Origin: Tepidanaerobacteraceae bacterium
GTDB taxonomy: Bacteria > Bacillota > Thermosediminibacteria > Thermosediminibacterales > Tepidanaerobacteraceae
Length of the DNA: 64,000 bases
Reading direction: 5' to 3'
Assembly: GCA_024655905.1 (NCBI GenBank)
Contig: JANLFP010000010.1
Location: 1 to 64,000, forward strand
In this document: positions 1 to 8,797 of the stretch, one piece after another
Layout of the letters: the number at the start of each line of letters is the position of its first letter
How positions within the stretch are numbered: the stretch's first letter is position 1
Program-made: the position numbers and the translations under genes
Notes under the pieces: generated by a model
What the model saw: only the letters and a program-made list of their open reading frames with translations
The model's database searches: none
Told to the model about the DNA's origin: nothing

Positions 1-203
1 TATGGAAATATTTGTAAGCCATGCCGTTCCCACCTCAATATCGGAAGTTATTGTATATATTCGACATTGAGTGGGCTTGTACCTTCTCAGAATATTCTGC
101 CTTTTAGCTTTTCTTGATAAAATTTTGTATGTATGTTTTTACTTACCATGATACGAATTCGGTGACCTGCGAATTATGGGCTTAGAGTGTTTCAAAATAT
201 CCA

Positions 204-264
204 CATTGGGGACATATCTCCCTCTCCTATAGTTTTCCAATCCCAGAAAAGGAGATCTGTCCCA
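204..264. repeat. REP-like hairpin, copy A
   Basis: The 13-nt arm GGGACATATCTCC (209-221) pairs with GGAGATCTGTCCC (251-263), 12 of 13 pairs, around a 29-nt loop. The element is bounded by CATTGGGGACA on the left and TGTCCCA on the right. A sister copy begins 21 nt later. This looks like a repetitive extragenic palindrome; no REP-associated transposase is in the window. It could also stabilise the 3' end of the phn mRNA. Confidence 0.6.
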
Positions 265-284
265 CAAATCATTATATTCACCTT

Positions 285-344
285 CATTGGGGACATTCCT
301 CCGACTACCCCAGACGCATACCCCAGAAGAGGAGGTGTGTCCCA
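285..344. repeat. REP-like hairpin, copy B
   Basis: This is the sister of the hairpin at 204-264. Arm GGGACATTCCTCC (290-302) pairs with GGAGGTGTGTCCC (331-343). Compared with copy A, one stem pair changes from T-A to C-G on both sides. That compensatory change suggests the fold matters. The loops share only the CCCAGAA run before the right arm. Confidence 0.6.
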
Positions 345-377
345 TAACCTTTTACATAACTTATTATACCATTTCTT

Positions 378-1493
378 TTATTTCCAGAATATATTTTGTT
401 TAATGGTCTCCACCAATCTTTTTACATCTTCCGCCGAAATATCCCCGATGCTTCCTATTCTGAAGGTAGGCAATTGTGTGAGCTTTCCAGGATATATGAT
501 AAAACCGCAGGCTTTAAGCCTGTTATAAAATTCTTTAAAATCAAACATGGCACTTTCAGGATAAAAAAAACTTGTAACTATTGGAGACTGGTATTCCAAG
601 GGAAGAAGACTTTTAAAACCGATATCCTGCATGCCTTTTAAAAGGGTCTGCTGATTTTCCCGGTAACGTTCATACCTTTTTTTAATGCCTCCTTCCTCCT
701 CCAGTTCCAGCAGCGCTTGATGAAAGGCCAGCACCGCATGAGTGGGTGATGTGAAGCGCCATTTGCCGTGATGTTCCTCCATGGTCCGCCACTGATCGTA
801 TAAATCTAGTGCCAGGGAGCGTGCCCGGCCTTTACATCCTGTTACGGCATCTTTTTCGGCGATGATGAAGCCGAAGCCAGGAACCCCCTGGATACATTTG
901 TTGGCACTACTTATCAAAAAATCTATCTTAAGTTTTGCTACATCAAATTCTATTCCTCCAAAACTACTCATTGCATCAACTATGAAAACTTTGTCGTATT
1001 TTTTTACTATTTCACTTATTTTATCAATAGGGTTCAACATGCCCGTGGTGGTTTCACAGTGGACTGCCGCCACATGGGTGATGCCTGGCTCTTTTTTTAA
1101 AACATTTTCCAGCTTCCCTAAATCCGGCGGCATAAGCTCCCCGTCATCCAGAATAACCGTATCTATGTTTAAAATCTCAGCTATTTGCGCTATTCGCCGC
1201 CCATAAACACCGTTTATGACCACCAAGAGTTTGCCATGCCGGGGTATTGCCGACCCTATGACCGATTCCACACAGAAAGTCCCACTACCCTGCATCAATA
1301 TAGCTGTGTAATCCCGGATTTCTTTTGTAGCAAGACCCACAAGCCTCTCCCGGATTTCCTGAACAAAACCGTTATAGTCCTCATCCCAGGTACACTGATC
1401 TTTAAGCATAGCAGCTTTTACACCGGCAGTAGTAGAAAGGGGGCCCGGGGTAAACAGCAAATAAGGGTTTCCTTGAAGTTTATCCAATCTCAT
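378..1493 (-). CDS. phnW: 2-aminoethylphosphonate:pyruvate transaminase
   Basis: A PLP-dependent class V aminotransferase that converts 2-aminoethylphosphonate plus pyruvate to phosphonoacetaldehyde plus alanine in the cytosol. It has 371 residues, normal for PhnW. The N-terminal [10 protein letters not shown], the [11 protein letters not shown] substrate/PLP loop (about 145-155), VDAMSSFGG with Asp173 for the pyridine nitrogen, and [12 protein letters not shown] with PLP lysine 199 all fit the family. An AAGGAGGAAC ribosome site precedes ATG. It is the last gene of the phn operon, and the upstream phnX supplies the next enzyme of the pathway, which settles the substrate better than sequence alone. 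Confidence 0.93.
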   Translation of the reverse strand: MRLDKLQGNPYLLFTPGPLSTTAGVKAAMLKDQCTWDEDYNGFVQEIRERLVGLATKEIRDYTAILMQGSGTFCVESVIGSAIPRHGKLLVVINGVYGRRIAQIAEILNIDTVILDDGELMPPDLGKLENVLKKEPGITHVAAVHCETTTGMLNPIDKISEIVKKYDKVFIVDAMSSFGGIEFDVAKLKIDFLISSANKCIQGVPGFGFIIAEKDAVTGCKGRARSLALDLYDQWRTMEEHHGKWRFTSPTHAVLAFHQALLELEEEGGIKKRYERYRENQQTLLKGMQDIGFKSLLPLEYQSPIVTSFFYPESAMFDFKEFYNRLKACGFIIYPGKLTQLPTFRIGSIGDISAEDVKRLVETIKQNIFWK

Positions 1494-1523
1494 ATATTAG
1501 TTCCTCCTTCTTAGTATTAAGAA

Positions 1524-2882
1524 TCACTCATTTACTTCCGCTATAGCCTTATCCAGTATCTCTATGGCCAAGTCTATTTCCTCCTGCCGGATTACTAAAG
1601 GAGGGGACAATGTTATGATATTTCCATGGGAAATTTTAAAACTTAAGCCCTTTTCAAGACAAGAATACATTATTTTTTCCGTTTCATCCACGGCGGGTTC
1701 TTTGGTTTTTCTATTTTTTACCAGCTCAACAGCAAACAACAGACCAATGCCTCTCACATCTCCGATGAGCGAATACTTTTCCCTAAGTTTTTTAAGCCTT
1801 TGGTACATGTAGCTGCCCATTTTTTCACAATGAACCAGCAAGTTCTCTTTTTGTATAAATTCTATAGTGGCCAGAGCCGCTGCGGCTCCCACAGGGCTTT
1901 TTTCATGGGTATAATGGCCTATGGAAAAATGCTGTGCTACATCCAGTTCTTCTTTTGCGATTAAGGCTGCCATGGGGAAAATCCCTCCACCCAGACCTTT
2001 ACCTATAACCACCATATCGGGCACTATACCATAATGTTCAAAAGCAAACATTCTACCGGTTCTTCCCAGTGATATAGCAGTTTCATCCAGTATCAACAAA
2101 ACTCCATGGCGGTCGCACAATTTTCGTATCTCATTGAAATAACCCGAAGGTGGAAGTTGCACATCAGTATTTCTGACAGTCTCCAGGATAACCGCTCCTA
2201 CATCTCCCGCCTTCTCCAGCACATTTCCAAGGTATTCTACACACTTTAAATCGCATATATCACATTCACCCATTATGCAGCGATAATTGTTAACCGGAAG
2301 AACATGCTCCACTCCCGGCAACAGCGGACCCATACCTTTACTGAAAGCTGATTCCCCCCCTACTGAAATGGCATCCAACGAAGCACCGTGAAATGAATCC
2401 CACATGGAAACTACCTTAAACCTTCCTGTGGCAATGCGTGCAAGTTTTAACGCTATTCCAACGGCAGAAGTGGCTCCCGGTGCAAACAACACCTTGTTTA
2501 AAGTTCCTGGTGCAATTTGGGCAAGCTTTTCGGCTAGTTCTATTATCTTTATATTGGTGTATCTTCTGGTAGAAAAAGGAAGTATATCCAACTGCTTCTT
2601 GACGGCATCTATAACATATGGATTTGCAAACCCTACTTGGTGCACATTGTTTCCGTGAAAATCCATTATCTTCCTGCCCTGTAAGTCTTCAAGATATATT
2701 CCTTTACATGAATTCAACACGTCCAGGCACGGTGTGGATAAAGACTGGTGTAAGAAAAACTCGGCATCCTTTTTTAGCCACTTTTTGGTTTCTTCGTCTA
2801 TATTATCCAGAATCCATTTTTCCCGGTAAGGCGAAATGTTTATATCCCCCTCCAATCTCAATTCATGGCCGTACTTCTGCAT
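1524..2882 (-). CDS. pbfA: class III PLP enzyme, probable (R)-1-hydroxy-2-aminoethylphosphonate ammonia-lyase
   Basis: A 452-residue class III aminotransferase-fold protein. PLP Asp266 (LILDETAISLGRTG) and PLP lysine 295 (VVIGKGLGGG) are visible. A second transaminase is not needed beside phnW. In other bacteria a class III homologue in this position, PbfA, removes ammonia from (R)-1-hydroxy-2-aminoethylphosphonate to give phosphonoacetaldehyde, which feeds the same PhnX. That assignment is from context; from sequence alone it could be a true aminotransferase. A cysteine group (C202, C207, C210, C214) follows the substrate region. Its start overlaps the end of phnX by 25 nt, so the two are translated from one message. 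Confidence 0.7.
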   Translation of the reverse strand: MQKYGHELRLEGDINISPYREKWILDNIDEETKKWLKKDAEFFLHQSLSTPCLDVLNSCKGIYLEDLQGRKIMDFHGNNVHQVGFANPYVIDAVKKQLDILPFSTRRYTNIKIIELAEKLAQIAPGTLNKVLFAPGATSAVGIALKLARIATGRFKVVSMWDSFHGASLDAISVGGESAFSKGMGPLLPGVEHVLPVNNYRCIMGECDICDLKCVEYLGNVLEKAGDVGAVILETVRNTDVQLPPSGYFNEIRKLCDRHGVLLILDETAISLGRTGRMFAFEHYGIVPDMVVIGKGLGGGIFPMAALIAKEELDVAQHFSIGHYTHEKSPVGAAAALATIEFIQKENLLVHCEKMGSYMYQRLKKLREKYSLIGDVRGIGLLFAVELVKNRKTKEPAVDETEKIMYSCLEKGLSFKISHGNIITLSPPLVIRQEEIDLAIEILDKAIAEVNE

Positions 2883-3700
2883 AATTTTTCTCTCCTTTCT
2901 AAAAGCCTCATGTTGATGTCCTGTATTACATATTCCAACTCTCCTATGGTATCGATGACGTAATGGGCTCCCGCCTGCCTGAAGTGTTTCCGGGCATTCA
3001 GTACCTTTTGGTCCAGCAGTTTCAGGTCCATATGGCTTACTTCTTCCCGGCTAAGCCCCATCTCACTACCACCCAGCACTACACCCACACTCCACATGCC
3101 GGCATTGAGGCCTTCTTTTATGTCGCTAACGGTATCTCCGACTTTTACCATGGCTTCTTGGGGATAAATCCCCAGCAGCATGGCATTCTTATAGCACATC
3201 CATGGAAAAGGTCTCCCTGCAGGTACATCCGTAGGAGTAACTACCACATCCGGTATCACGCCATACTCTTCGGCTTTCTTTGCAACTATTTTCATCATAT
3301 CAGCCGTATATCCTGTGGTGGAACCTATCTTAATCCCATTTTTTCTTAAACTATAAAAGAGCTCTGCAACCCCCGGAATAGGTTTTGAATAATAAGGCAA
3401 TATCTCCAAAAGAATCGGCACAAATTCCCTATAAAGACCATTCACATCTTCTTCATCGGGCTTTTTACCGAACTTTTCCACCCAGGCATCGGAAACCCTT
3501 TTTATATTACACAATGCTTTGATGTGGTCTCGCTTCGTAAGTCCCATGAAAGTGCGGACCTCATCCGCCGTAAGTTGAATGTCTCTTTTTTTAAATAGCT
3601 CAAGAAAGGCTTCTACCGGTGCAAAACAGCCATAATCCACCAGAGTCCCAGCCCAGTCAAAGACTACTGCCTTTATGTTTCCTTTATAATTTGCCAACAT
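2858..3700 (-). CDS. phnX: phosphonoacetaldehyde hydrolase (phosphonatase)
   Basis: A HAD-superfamily enzyme of 280 residues that splits the C-P bond of phosphonoacetaldehyde to acetaldehyde and phosphate. The nucleophile motif FDWAGTLVD has Asp15 and the family-typical Ala17 in place of the usual second Asp. MGLTKRDHI carries the Schiff-base lysine (Lys56) that distinguishes phosphonatase from other HAD proteins. VKVGDTVSDIKEGLNAGMW is the C-terminal acidic motif. Start ATG is 7-8 nt after GGAGG. It joins the two PLP enzymes downstream, both of which would yield its substrate. Confidence 0.95.
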   Translation of the reverse strand: MLANYKGNIKAVVFDWAGTLVDYGCFAPVEAFLELFKKRDIQLTADEVRTFMGLTKRDHIKALCNIKRVSDAWVEKFGKKPDEEDVNGLYREFVPILLEILPYYSKPIPGVAELFYSLRKNGIKIGSTTGYTADMMKIVAKKAEEYGVIPDVVVTPTDVPAGRPFPWMCYKNAMLLGIYPQEAMVKVGDTVSDIKEGLNAGMWSVGVVLGGSEMGLSREEVSHMDLKLLDQKVLNARKHFRQAGAHYVIDTIGELEYVIQDINMRLLERREKLCRSTAMN

Positions 3701-3715
3701 TTTACATCCTCCATA

Positions 3716-4525
3716 TTAACTTAATATATTAAATGTACTCATTTCCTCTGTCAGCTCCAGTTTCAGCAGTTTGCAAACCATGGGTGCTATGGCAAGCTGT
3801 GGCACCTCTTCGCTATAGAATCCCGGCTTAAAAGCAGAGCTTATGGTAAAGAGCGGTACATGACGCTCATCGGGGCTTATACCCTGGTGTAAGCCGTCGT
3901 TGTTCATGCCGTGGTCTGAGGTGATGACAATATGGTAATTATTTTCCATCCACCCGGGTGCCAACCACGCAAACCACCTGTCCAGTTCTATGGCCTGTTT
4001 TCTATACTCTTTGGAATCGGGGCCGAAAAGATGGCCCACATAATCCATGCCCATGGGGTGAATTAACAGAAAATCCGGATCATATCTCCTGCGGAGGATT
4101 TCGCCGTCTATCATCAGATGAGAATCGGGATAGGAATCATCAAAATAAAATTTGCCGTATTGTATGGCACTATTCTCATCCCTTTGCTCACGGTCCTCGA
4201 TAATGTCATAAGGCACATGGTTGTATAGTTCGCTGATAAAAAAGTAGGCCGCCGCTGCAGTTTTCAATCCTTTTTCCTTAGCCAGATGAAAGATACTCTT
4301 TTGTTCAGAAAGCCGTATAATATCATTTGACGTAATGCCACTCACATGAGGGGCGGTACCGGTCAAAAGGACTTCATACAGAGGCCTGGATACGGTAGGC
4401 AATTCCGTTTTTACTAAAAACCTTGCGGCCAAGTTTTTCTCCACAAGGTGATTGAGATAACCCATCTGCATGCATGCCGTGTCATACCGCAATCCATCTA
4501 TCATAACCATAATGACTTTTCCCAT
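3716..4525 (-). CDS. alkaline-phosphatase-superfamily hydrolase of the phosphonate operon
   Basis: A 269-residue protein of the type I phosphodiesterase/nucleotide pyrophosphatase branch. Metal and nucleophile motifs are present: MIDGLRYD (Asp10), ELPTVSRP (Thr44 as likely nucleophile), MGMDYVGHLFG and SDHGMNNDGLH. There is no signal peptide, so it acts in the cytosol. It is far shorter than classical phosphonoacetate hydrolase PhnA, a relative of the same superfamily. Its place between transporter and phnX suggests it trims an imported phosphonate ester or related compound to a PhnX-pathway substrate. That is inference; the substrate is unknown. Confidence 0.75.
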   Translation of the reverse strand: MGKVIMVMIDGLRYDTACMQMGYLNHLVEKNLAARFLVKTELPTVSRPLYEVLLTGTAPHVSGITSNDIIRLSEQKSIFHLAKEKGLKTAAAAYFFISELYNHVPYDIIEDREQRDENSAIQYGKFYFDDSYPDSHLMIDGEILRRRYDPDFLLIHPMGMDYVGHLFGPDSKEYRKQAIELDRWFAWLAPGWMENNYHIVITSDHGMNNDGLHQGISPDERHVPLFTISSAFKPGFYSEEVPQLAIAPMVCKLLKLELTEEMSTFNILS

Positions 4526-4552
4526 TCTGATTCCTCCATTTTATATGGCTCT

Positions 4553-5695
4553 TTATACTGCGGTTTTTATCATTTCCCGGGCTTGAGGCACGCCTTTCAG
4601 CAGGGAAGAACCGCTTTTCGAATCATAGACCAAGCATGCTTCGGGGAATACCTTTATGTCGATTTTCTCGCCGGTCTTAAAAATGCAATTATCTTCTGCA
4701 GGCAAATCTATCAACATGGTGCCGCCTTGAAAAAGGCCCACATGTAATCTTATAATATTTCCCATGAAATTGTTCATTTGCACCTCTCCCCGAAGCACAG
4801 TTATAGCGCGGTCCTCAACCGTATTCCTGGCAAGACCGACGCTTTCCGCCCTGATCATGACCGTTATGGGCATGCCCGGCTGTGCATAATATGCCAGTTC
4901 AGGAAGCAGTAGTGTAAAGCGGCCGAACTGCCCAATGGCCGGGTGGATCGAGAGCAATATGCCGTCAAAACGGGACGCGGCTCCAATAAATTCTGCCGTG
5001 AACAAGCTCGCCGGATTCCTGTAAAGGTTTTGAGGCGTGGCCATTTCCACTATTTCACCGTTCCGCATAACCGCTATACGGTCCGACATAGCCAGAGCCT
5101 CAGCCTGGTCATGGGTTACATATATAGCGGTTATCCCTAGTTCCTGTTGAATTTGCCGGATCTCATTCCTGAGTGCCGTCCTTACCGATGCATCCAGGGC
5201 ACTCAGTGGCTCATCCAGAAGCAGGATTTCCGGTTTTGGTGCCAGAGCCCTGGCCAGAGCCACGCGCTGCTGTTGTCCGCCGCTTAATTCATGTGGATAG
5301 CGCTTTTCAAAGCCCTTCAGGCCTACCTTTTCAAGCCAACATCGTGCTTCATGCCGGGCTTTTTCGTGGTCCATACCCTGTACCTCCAGACCGAAACTGA
5401 TGTTTCCCAGGGCTGTTAGATTTGGGAATAGGGCGTAGTTTTGAAATACCATGCCCACCTTGCGCTTCTGCGGAGGGACGCAGCTAAAATTACAGTCGTC
5501 AAGCCAGACTTCTCCTTCATCAGCACTTTCAAGGCCGGCAATAATCCGAAGGAGGGTGCTTTTGCCACAGCCGCTGGGGCCCAACAAGCTTACAAATTCT
5601 CCTGCGCCTACGGTTATTTCTATGCCTTTTAAAGCCTGAAAAGTTCCAAACCACTTGCTTATGCCTTTAAGCCTTAACTGTTTCACCCATATCAC
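4553..5695 (-). CDS. phnT: 2-aminoethylphosphonate ABC transporter ATPase
   Basis: The energy-coupling subunit of the phosphonate importer, 380 residues. Walker A GPSGCGKST, Q-loop VFQNYALF, signature LSGGQQQR and Walker B ILLLDEPLSALD are all intact. The C-terminal third (about 245-380) is a TOBE-like regulatory domain as in spermidine/iron/AEP type ATPases. The first codon is GTG and the frame overlaps the end of phnV by 29 nt; a second GTG three codons later is an equally possible start. Assignment to AEP rather than iron or polyamine rests on the linked phnW and phnX. Confidence 0.88.
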   Translation of the reverse strand: MIWVKQLRLKGISKWFGTFQALKGIEITVGAGEFVSLLGPSGCGKSTLLRIIAGLESADEGEVWLDDCNFSCVPPQKRKVGMVFQNYALFPNLTALGNISFGLEVQGMDHEKARHEARCWLEKVGLKGFEKRYPHELSGGQQQRVALARALAPKPEILLLDEPLSALDASVRTALRNEIRQIQQELGITAIYVTHDQAEALAMSDRIAVMRNGEIVEMATPQNLYRNPASLFTAEFIGAASRFDGILLSIHPAIGQFGRFTLLLPELAYYAQPGMPITVMIRAESVGLARNTVEDRAITVLRGEVQMNNFMGNIIRLHVGLFQGGTMLIDLPAEDNCIFKTGEKIDIKVFPEACLVYDSKSGSSLLKGVPQAREMIKTAV

Positions 5696-6554
5696 TCGCT
5701 TTCTTTTGTATTATAAAATCATCCTCTTTTTGAACATTTTGATCAGGCTGGCTCAGGTAGCCCGCAACTGAAGTAAATAAAAAGGTGATGATTATGGCGA
5801 TCATAGACATAGCACTGGTTTGATGCCCGTCTATGCGGAAATATTTGTTTAAAAGAACAGGATATGTCTCCCAGCCAGCGCCTACAATCAACTGAGCCAG
5901 GGCAAAGTCATCGAAGGCTGTGGCAAAAGCCATAGCCCCAGCTACAGCTATACCTCTCTTGAGAGATGGAATCAAAATCCCCGTTAGAAACTGAAAGGTG
6001 GTACAACGCAGAGTACAGGCAGCCTCATACAAAAGCTTGACATTTATGGCCCTAAAGCTGTTTTGTAAAGTCCAGTATACAAACGGAAGTCCAAAGGCTG
6101 CCTCCGCACCGATCAATAACACAGGCTGCCCTAGCAATACCGGCAAGAATTCTCCATAAAAGCTTACCACACCTATAGCCAACACAACTCCCGGCAGTGC
6201 CACCGGAATTATGGCAAGAGCCTCCAGCCAATCCCCAATACGGTTCTTTCCGATATTTAATGCCAGCAGTGCCAGAATTACCACTCCCACTTCAATTATG
6301 GAAGCTAGTATCGATAGAAAAAGGGATCGACCCATGGTGCCGACAAAAGCCGGGTCTCTAAAAACTTGAACATATGCATTGATAGTCCAGGATTCGGGCA
6401 GAATGGTAGTAGTCCAGCGCCGGGCTAGAGAAAAGAGCAGAGTCGCTATAAGCGGCAAAAAAGTATATATAAGAAAAAAACCGGTAATCAACCACATAAA
6501 CCAATGTTCCTGGCTTTTGTTGTCATATGATGTCGCATGTTTCATTCCAACCAC
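5667..6554 (-). CDS. phnV: 2-aminoethylphosphonate ABC transporter permease
   Basis: An inner-membrane permease of the binding-protein-dependent type, 295 residues with about six hydrophobic helices. The EAA loop reads LLYEAACTLRCTTFQFLTGILIP. It is preceded by GAGGTGG, which favours ATG at 6545 over the GTG at 6554 as start. It pairs with the permease encoded just upstream to form the channel. The end overlaps phnT. Confidence 0.85.
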   Translation of the reverse strand: MVGMKHATSYDNKSQEHWFMWLITGFFLIYTFLPLIATLLFSLARRWTTTILPESWTINAYVQVFRDPAFVGTMGRSLFLSILASIIEVGVVILALLALNIGKNRIGDWLEALAIIPVALPGVVLAIGVVSFYGEFLPVLLGQPVLLIGAEAAFGLPFVYWTLQNSFRAINVKLLYEAACTLRCTTFQFLTGILIPSLKRGIAVAGAMAFATAFDDFALAQLIVGAGWETYPVLLNKYFRIDGHQTSAMSMIAIIITFLFTSVAGYLSQPDQNVQKEDDFIIQKKASDMGETVKA

Positions 6555-7378
6555 CTCGCTGCTTTTCGGTTTGCGTACCTATATATCAGAACTACGAAAA
6601 CCATAATTATTAAAAGAATAAAGGATAAGGCATTAGCATCGGCGTGCCGGAACAATGACTGTTGTATTAAATATCCAATCTGAATGGTGATCAAATTAAC
6701 ATTGTCTCCGGATATGGCCTGCGCCGTGGCGTAGGTCCCCAGTGCCTGGAGAAATACCAGTGCAGTCGATGAAAGATAAGCCGGAAGCAGCACCGGTCCA
6801 GCGACCCGGAAAGCATATTGAAATTTTCCAGCACCCAGAGTGGACGCGGCTTCCATCCACTCCTGCCGTAGCGCTCCCGCTGCGGGAAGAAAAATCATGG
6901 ACATAAACGGTATCAGAAATGATAGGTATGCCCAGTGAAGCCCCTGTATGGATGACAATTGAAACCCGGGGTAAAGATTGATACCGGCTTTTTTAAGCAA
7001 TATGGTGAGCATACCGTTGGTGCCCAGGGTGGCCACAATGGCGAAGGCAAGGCTTATACCTCCGTTGTGGGCAGCAAAGTTAAGGATGGCCAGGAACCAT
7101 CCATGCCTTTTTAACCTACGTGCCCATACCAAGGCCAATGCCGCACCCGCGATGGATGCTTCTACCGTAGTCCACGCAGCAAGAAGCAAGCTTTGTTTCA
7201 GTGCAATAAAATAAGTGCTATTCTGCATCACCCTAATCCATCCGGCAAATCCATCCTGAAAGCTGGTTCTAATGAGTGCAGTCAGAGGAAAAATCAAAAA
7301 GAAAGCACATATCACAAGATAGGGAACGGTTAAAAGGGATGGCAATTCGGGCCGCCATCCCTTTTTATTACCGCTCAT
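6542..7378 (-). CDS. phnU: 2-aminoethylphosphonate ABC transporter permease
   Basis: The second channel subunit of the phosphonate importer, about 278 residues from the chosen ATG at 7378. That ATG overlaps the phnS stop as ATGA and has AGAGGTG eight nt upstream; an upstream ATG at 7402 would add eight unlikely residues. The EAA loop is WMEAASTLGAGKFQYAFRVAGPVL. Six hydrophobic segments are visible. The gene end overlaps phnV, so phnS-U-V-T are translationally coupled. Confidence 0.86.
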   Translation of the reverse strand: MSGNKKGWRPELPSLLTVPYLVICAFFLIFPLTALIRTSFQDGFAGWIRVMQNSTYFIALKQSLLLAAWTTVEASIAGAALALVWARRLKRHGWFLAILNFAAHNGGISLAFAIVATLGTNGMLTILLKKAGINLYPGFQLSSIQGLHWAYLSFLIPFMSMIFLPAAGALRQEWMEAASTLGAGKFQYAFRVAGPVLLPAYLSSTALVFLQALGTYATAQAISGDNVNLITIQIGYLIQQSLFRHADANALSFILLIIMVFVVLIYRYANRKAARWLE

Positions 7379-8454
7379 TGGCCGAGCACCTCTTTTGTCC
7401 ATCTATCGGCAATAAGCTCGGGGGGAACCTCCGACCACGCCTGGGGCTTGCCCACATTACCGTAAAAACTTTCGGGAAGCATGCGGTCTTTAACCTCTTT
7501 CGGAAGCGTCAGGTTTCCGGCTATGGCACGTATGGGCCGGGCATATCCTTTTGCGAAAATTATCTGTCCTTCATCGGATGTAACAAAGTCCGCAAAAAGC
7601 TTTGCGAGATTCGGATGGGGGGCCCATTTATTGAGTATAAGTGCACCGGGTGCATAGATGGAGCCTTCTTTGGGAAATACAATCTCCAGGTCTACTTCAT
7701 TTTTTAATTTTTCTTTGTACCCCTGTGCAAGAAAATCATATAATATAACGATAGGAGCTTCGCCCTTTTGGATATTAGCAATACTGCCTTTTACATTTTT
7801 GATATTACCTTGTTTTTTGAGCTGTGCAAAATATTTCATTGCCGGATCAAGGTTCTTTATATCTCCTCCCAGTGCATAAGCCACTGCCAGCACGGCATTA
7901 ACTCCGCTTCCCGAAGAGCGGGGATCCGACATGACCACCATGTTCTTATACTCTGGTTTTAAAAGGTCGGCCCAGGACTGGGGTATATCTTTCACTATCT
8001 CCTTGTTTACCAGAAAAACGGGCACACCCACGTAAAGGCCGAACCAGTTGCCATCGGGGTCTTTAGCCCAATCCGGAATCTTATCCCAGTTGGCATTTTT
8101 ATATGCCATGGTCACTCCCTCTTTCACCGCCACAGGCCCCCAGACCATGCCTATTTCTGCAGAATCGGCCTGAGGATTGTTCCTCTCTGCTTTGAATTTG
8201 GTGATCTCTTCAGCGCTACTCATATCGGTATCCTGTCGGGTTATTCCGTATTTCGCATTAAATACCTGGAACATTTCTTTCCAGTTAGCCCAGTCATCAG
8301 GCTGCCCGTATGTAACATACTTGCCTTCGGCTTTTGCTTTGTTTTCGTCCGGAGGTGTATTCGGATTAGCGGCTCCATTATTTCCGGAACATCCAGTAAA
8401 TAGAATCACAGCGCTCAACATCAGCAAAATGATCGCCTTCAGATTTTGTCTCAT
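7375..8454 (-). CDS. phnS: 2-aminoethylphosphonate-binding lipoprotein
   Basis: The extracellular solute receptor of the importer, 359 residues. It begins with a lipoprotein signal peptide ending in the lipobox FTGC, so Cys22 is lipidated and the protein is tethered outside the membrane. The body is an iron/AEP-type (family 1) solute-binding fold, with GDIKNLDPAMKYFAQLKKQG and PIVILYDFLAQGY typical of that group. It is the first gene of the operon. A GAGGAG ribosome site lies 10-12 nt before ATG. Ligand identity is inferred from phnW and phnX in the same operon. Confidence 0.87.
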   Translation of the reverse strand: MRQNLKAIILLMLSAVILFTGCSGNNGAANPNTPPDENKAKAEGKYVTYGQPDDWANWKEMFQVFNAKYGITRQDTDMSSAEEITKFKAERNNPQADSAEIGMVWGPVAVKEGVTMAYKNANWDKIPDWAKDPDGNWFGLYVGVPVFLVNKEIVKDIPQSWADLLKPEYKNMVVMSDPRSSGSGVNAVLAVAYALGGDIKNLDPAMKYFAQLKKQGNIKNVKGSIANIQKGEAPIVILYDFLAQGYKEKLKNEVDLEIVFPKEGSIYAPGALILNKWAPHPNLAKLFADFVTSDEGQIIFAKGYARPIRAIAGNLTLPKEVKDRMLPESFYGNVGKPQAWSEVPPELIADRWTKEVLGQ

Positions 8455-8553
8455 TTCATGTCACTCCTCTTTTTAATATTGAATTCTTGCACACAGAATC
8501 TCTTCAATGTCCCTCCTTTATCTTCAATTTTCATCCTAAAATATATCACCTTT

Positions 8554-8577
8554 GTGTTAAATTAATATTAATAACAC
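8554..8577. promoter_or_regulatory. palindrome upstream of phnS, candidate operator
   Basis: A 24-nt near-perfect palindrome with outer arms GTGTTA and TAACAC around the self-complementary core TTAATATTAA. It lies 100-123 nt before the phnS start, in the likely promoter region. No regulator gene belongs to the operon within this window, so the binding protein is unknown. The site is too AT-rich to exclude chance with certainty. Confidence 0.4.
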
Positions 8578-8673
8578 GTTAATTTTGTGTTTTTAATTTT
8601 AATATCGTGTGTTTATGTGGTTTTTGCGATAAAAAATACCGGATACTTAATCCAAAATCCGAAAAATAAAAAA

Positions 8674-8689
8674 CACCTCAAATGAGGTG
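8674..8689 (-). terminator. rho-independent terminator of the ABC exporter operon
   Basis: CACCTCA and TGAGGTG form a 7-bp stem. Read on the minus strand it is followed by TTTTTTATTTTTC, a good U-tract. It lies about 110 nt past the stop of the exporter gene that ends at 8798. A-rich sequence on the other side also gives a short U-tract in the opposite direction. Confidence 0.75.
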
Positions 8690-8797
8690 AAAAAACTAAA
8701 ACCATCAGAAAAAATAGGTTCTTTTCAATTCAGTTTTGAAGACACCGCCAATGAGTTAAGTTCTATGCATGAAAGAAAGTCTGTTAAGACCATTGAT

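Larger units (their letters stand above)
1..377. other. non-coding left edge, 3' of the phosphonate operon
   Basis: I see no credible gene in this stretch. Short open frames here lack ribosome sites and resemble nothing I know. Bases 1-200 are AT-rich without clear structure. Bases 204-344 hold two tandem hairpin repeats (listed separately). The stretch lies past the stop codon of the last phosphonate gene, which reads toward the left edge. Confidence 0.6.
8455..8797. other. intergenic leader of the phn operon
   Basis: No gene is seen here. The half nearest phnS is its AT-rich 5' region and carries a palindrome (8554-8577). The other half holds the terminator hairpin of the ABC exporter operon (8674-8689), which ends on the same strand. 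I could not assign a -35/-10 pair for phnS with confidence. Confidence 0.6.

Noticed and set aside
3716-4525. Phosphonoacetate hydrolase (phnA)
   Set aside because: Much too short and no phosphonoacetaldehyde dehydrogenase (phnY) is in the operon. Only superfamily membership is supported.
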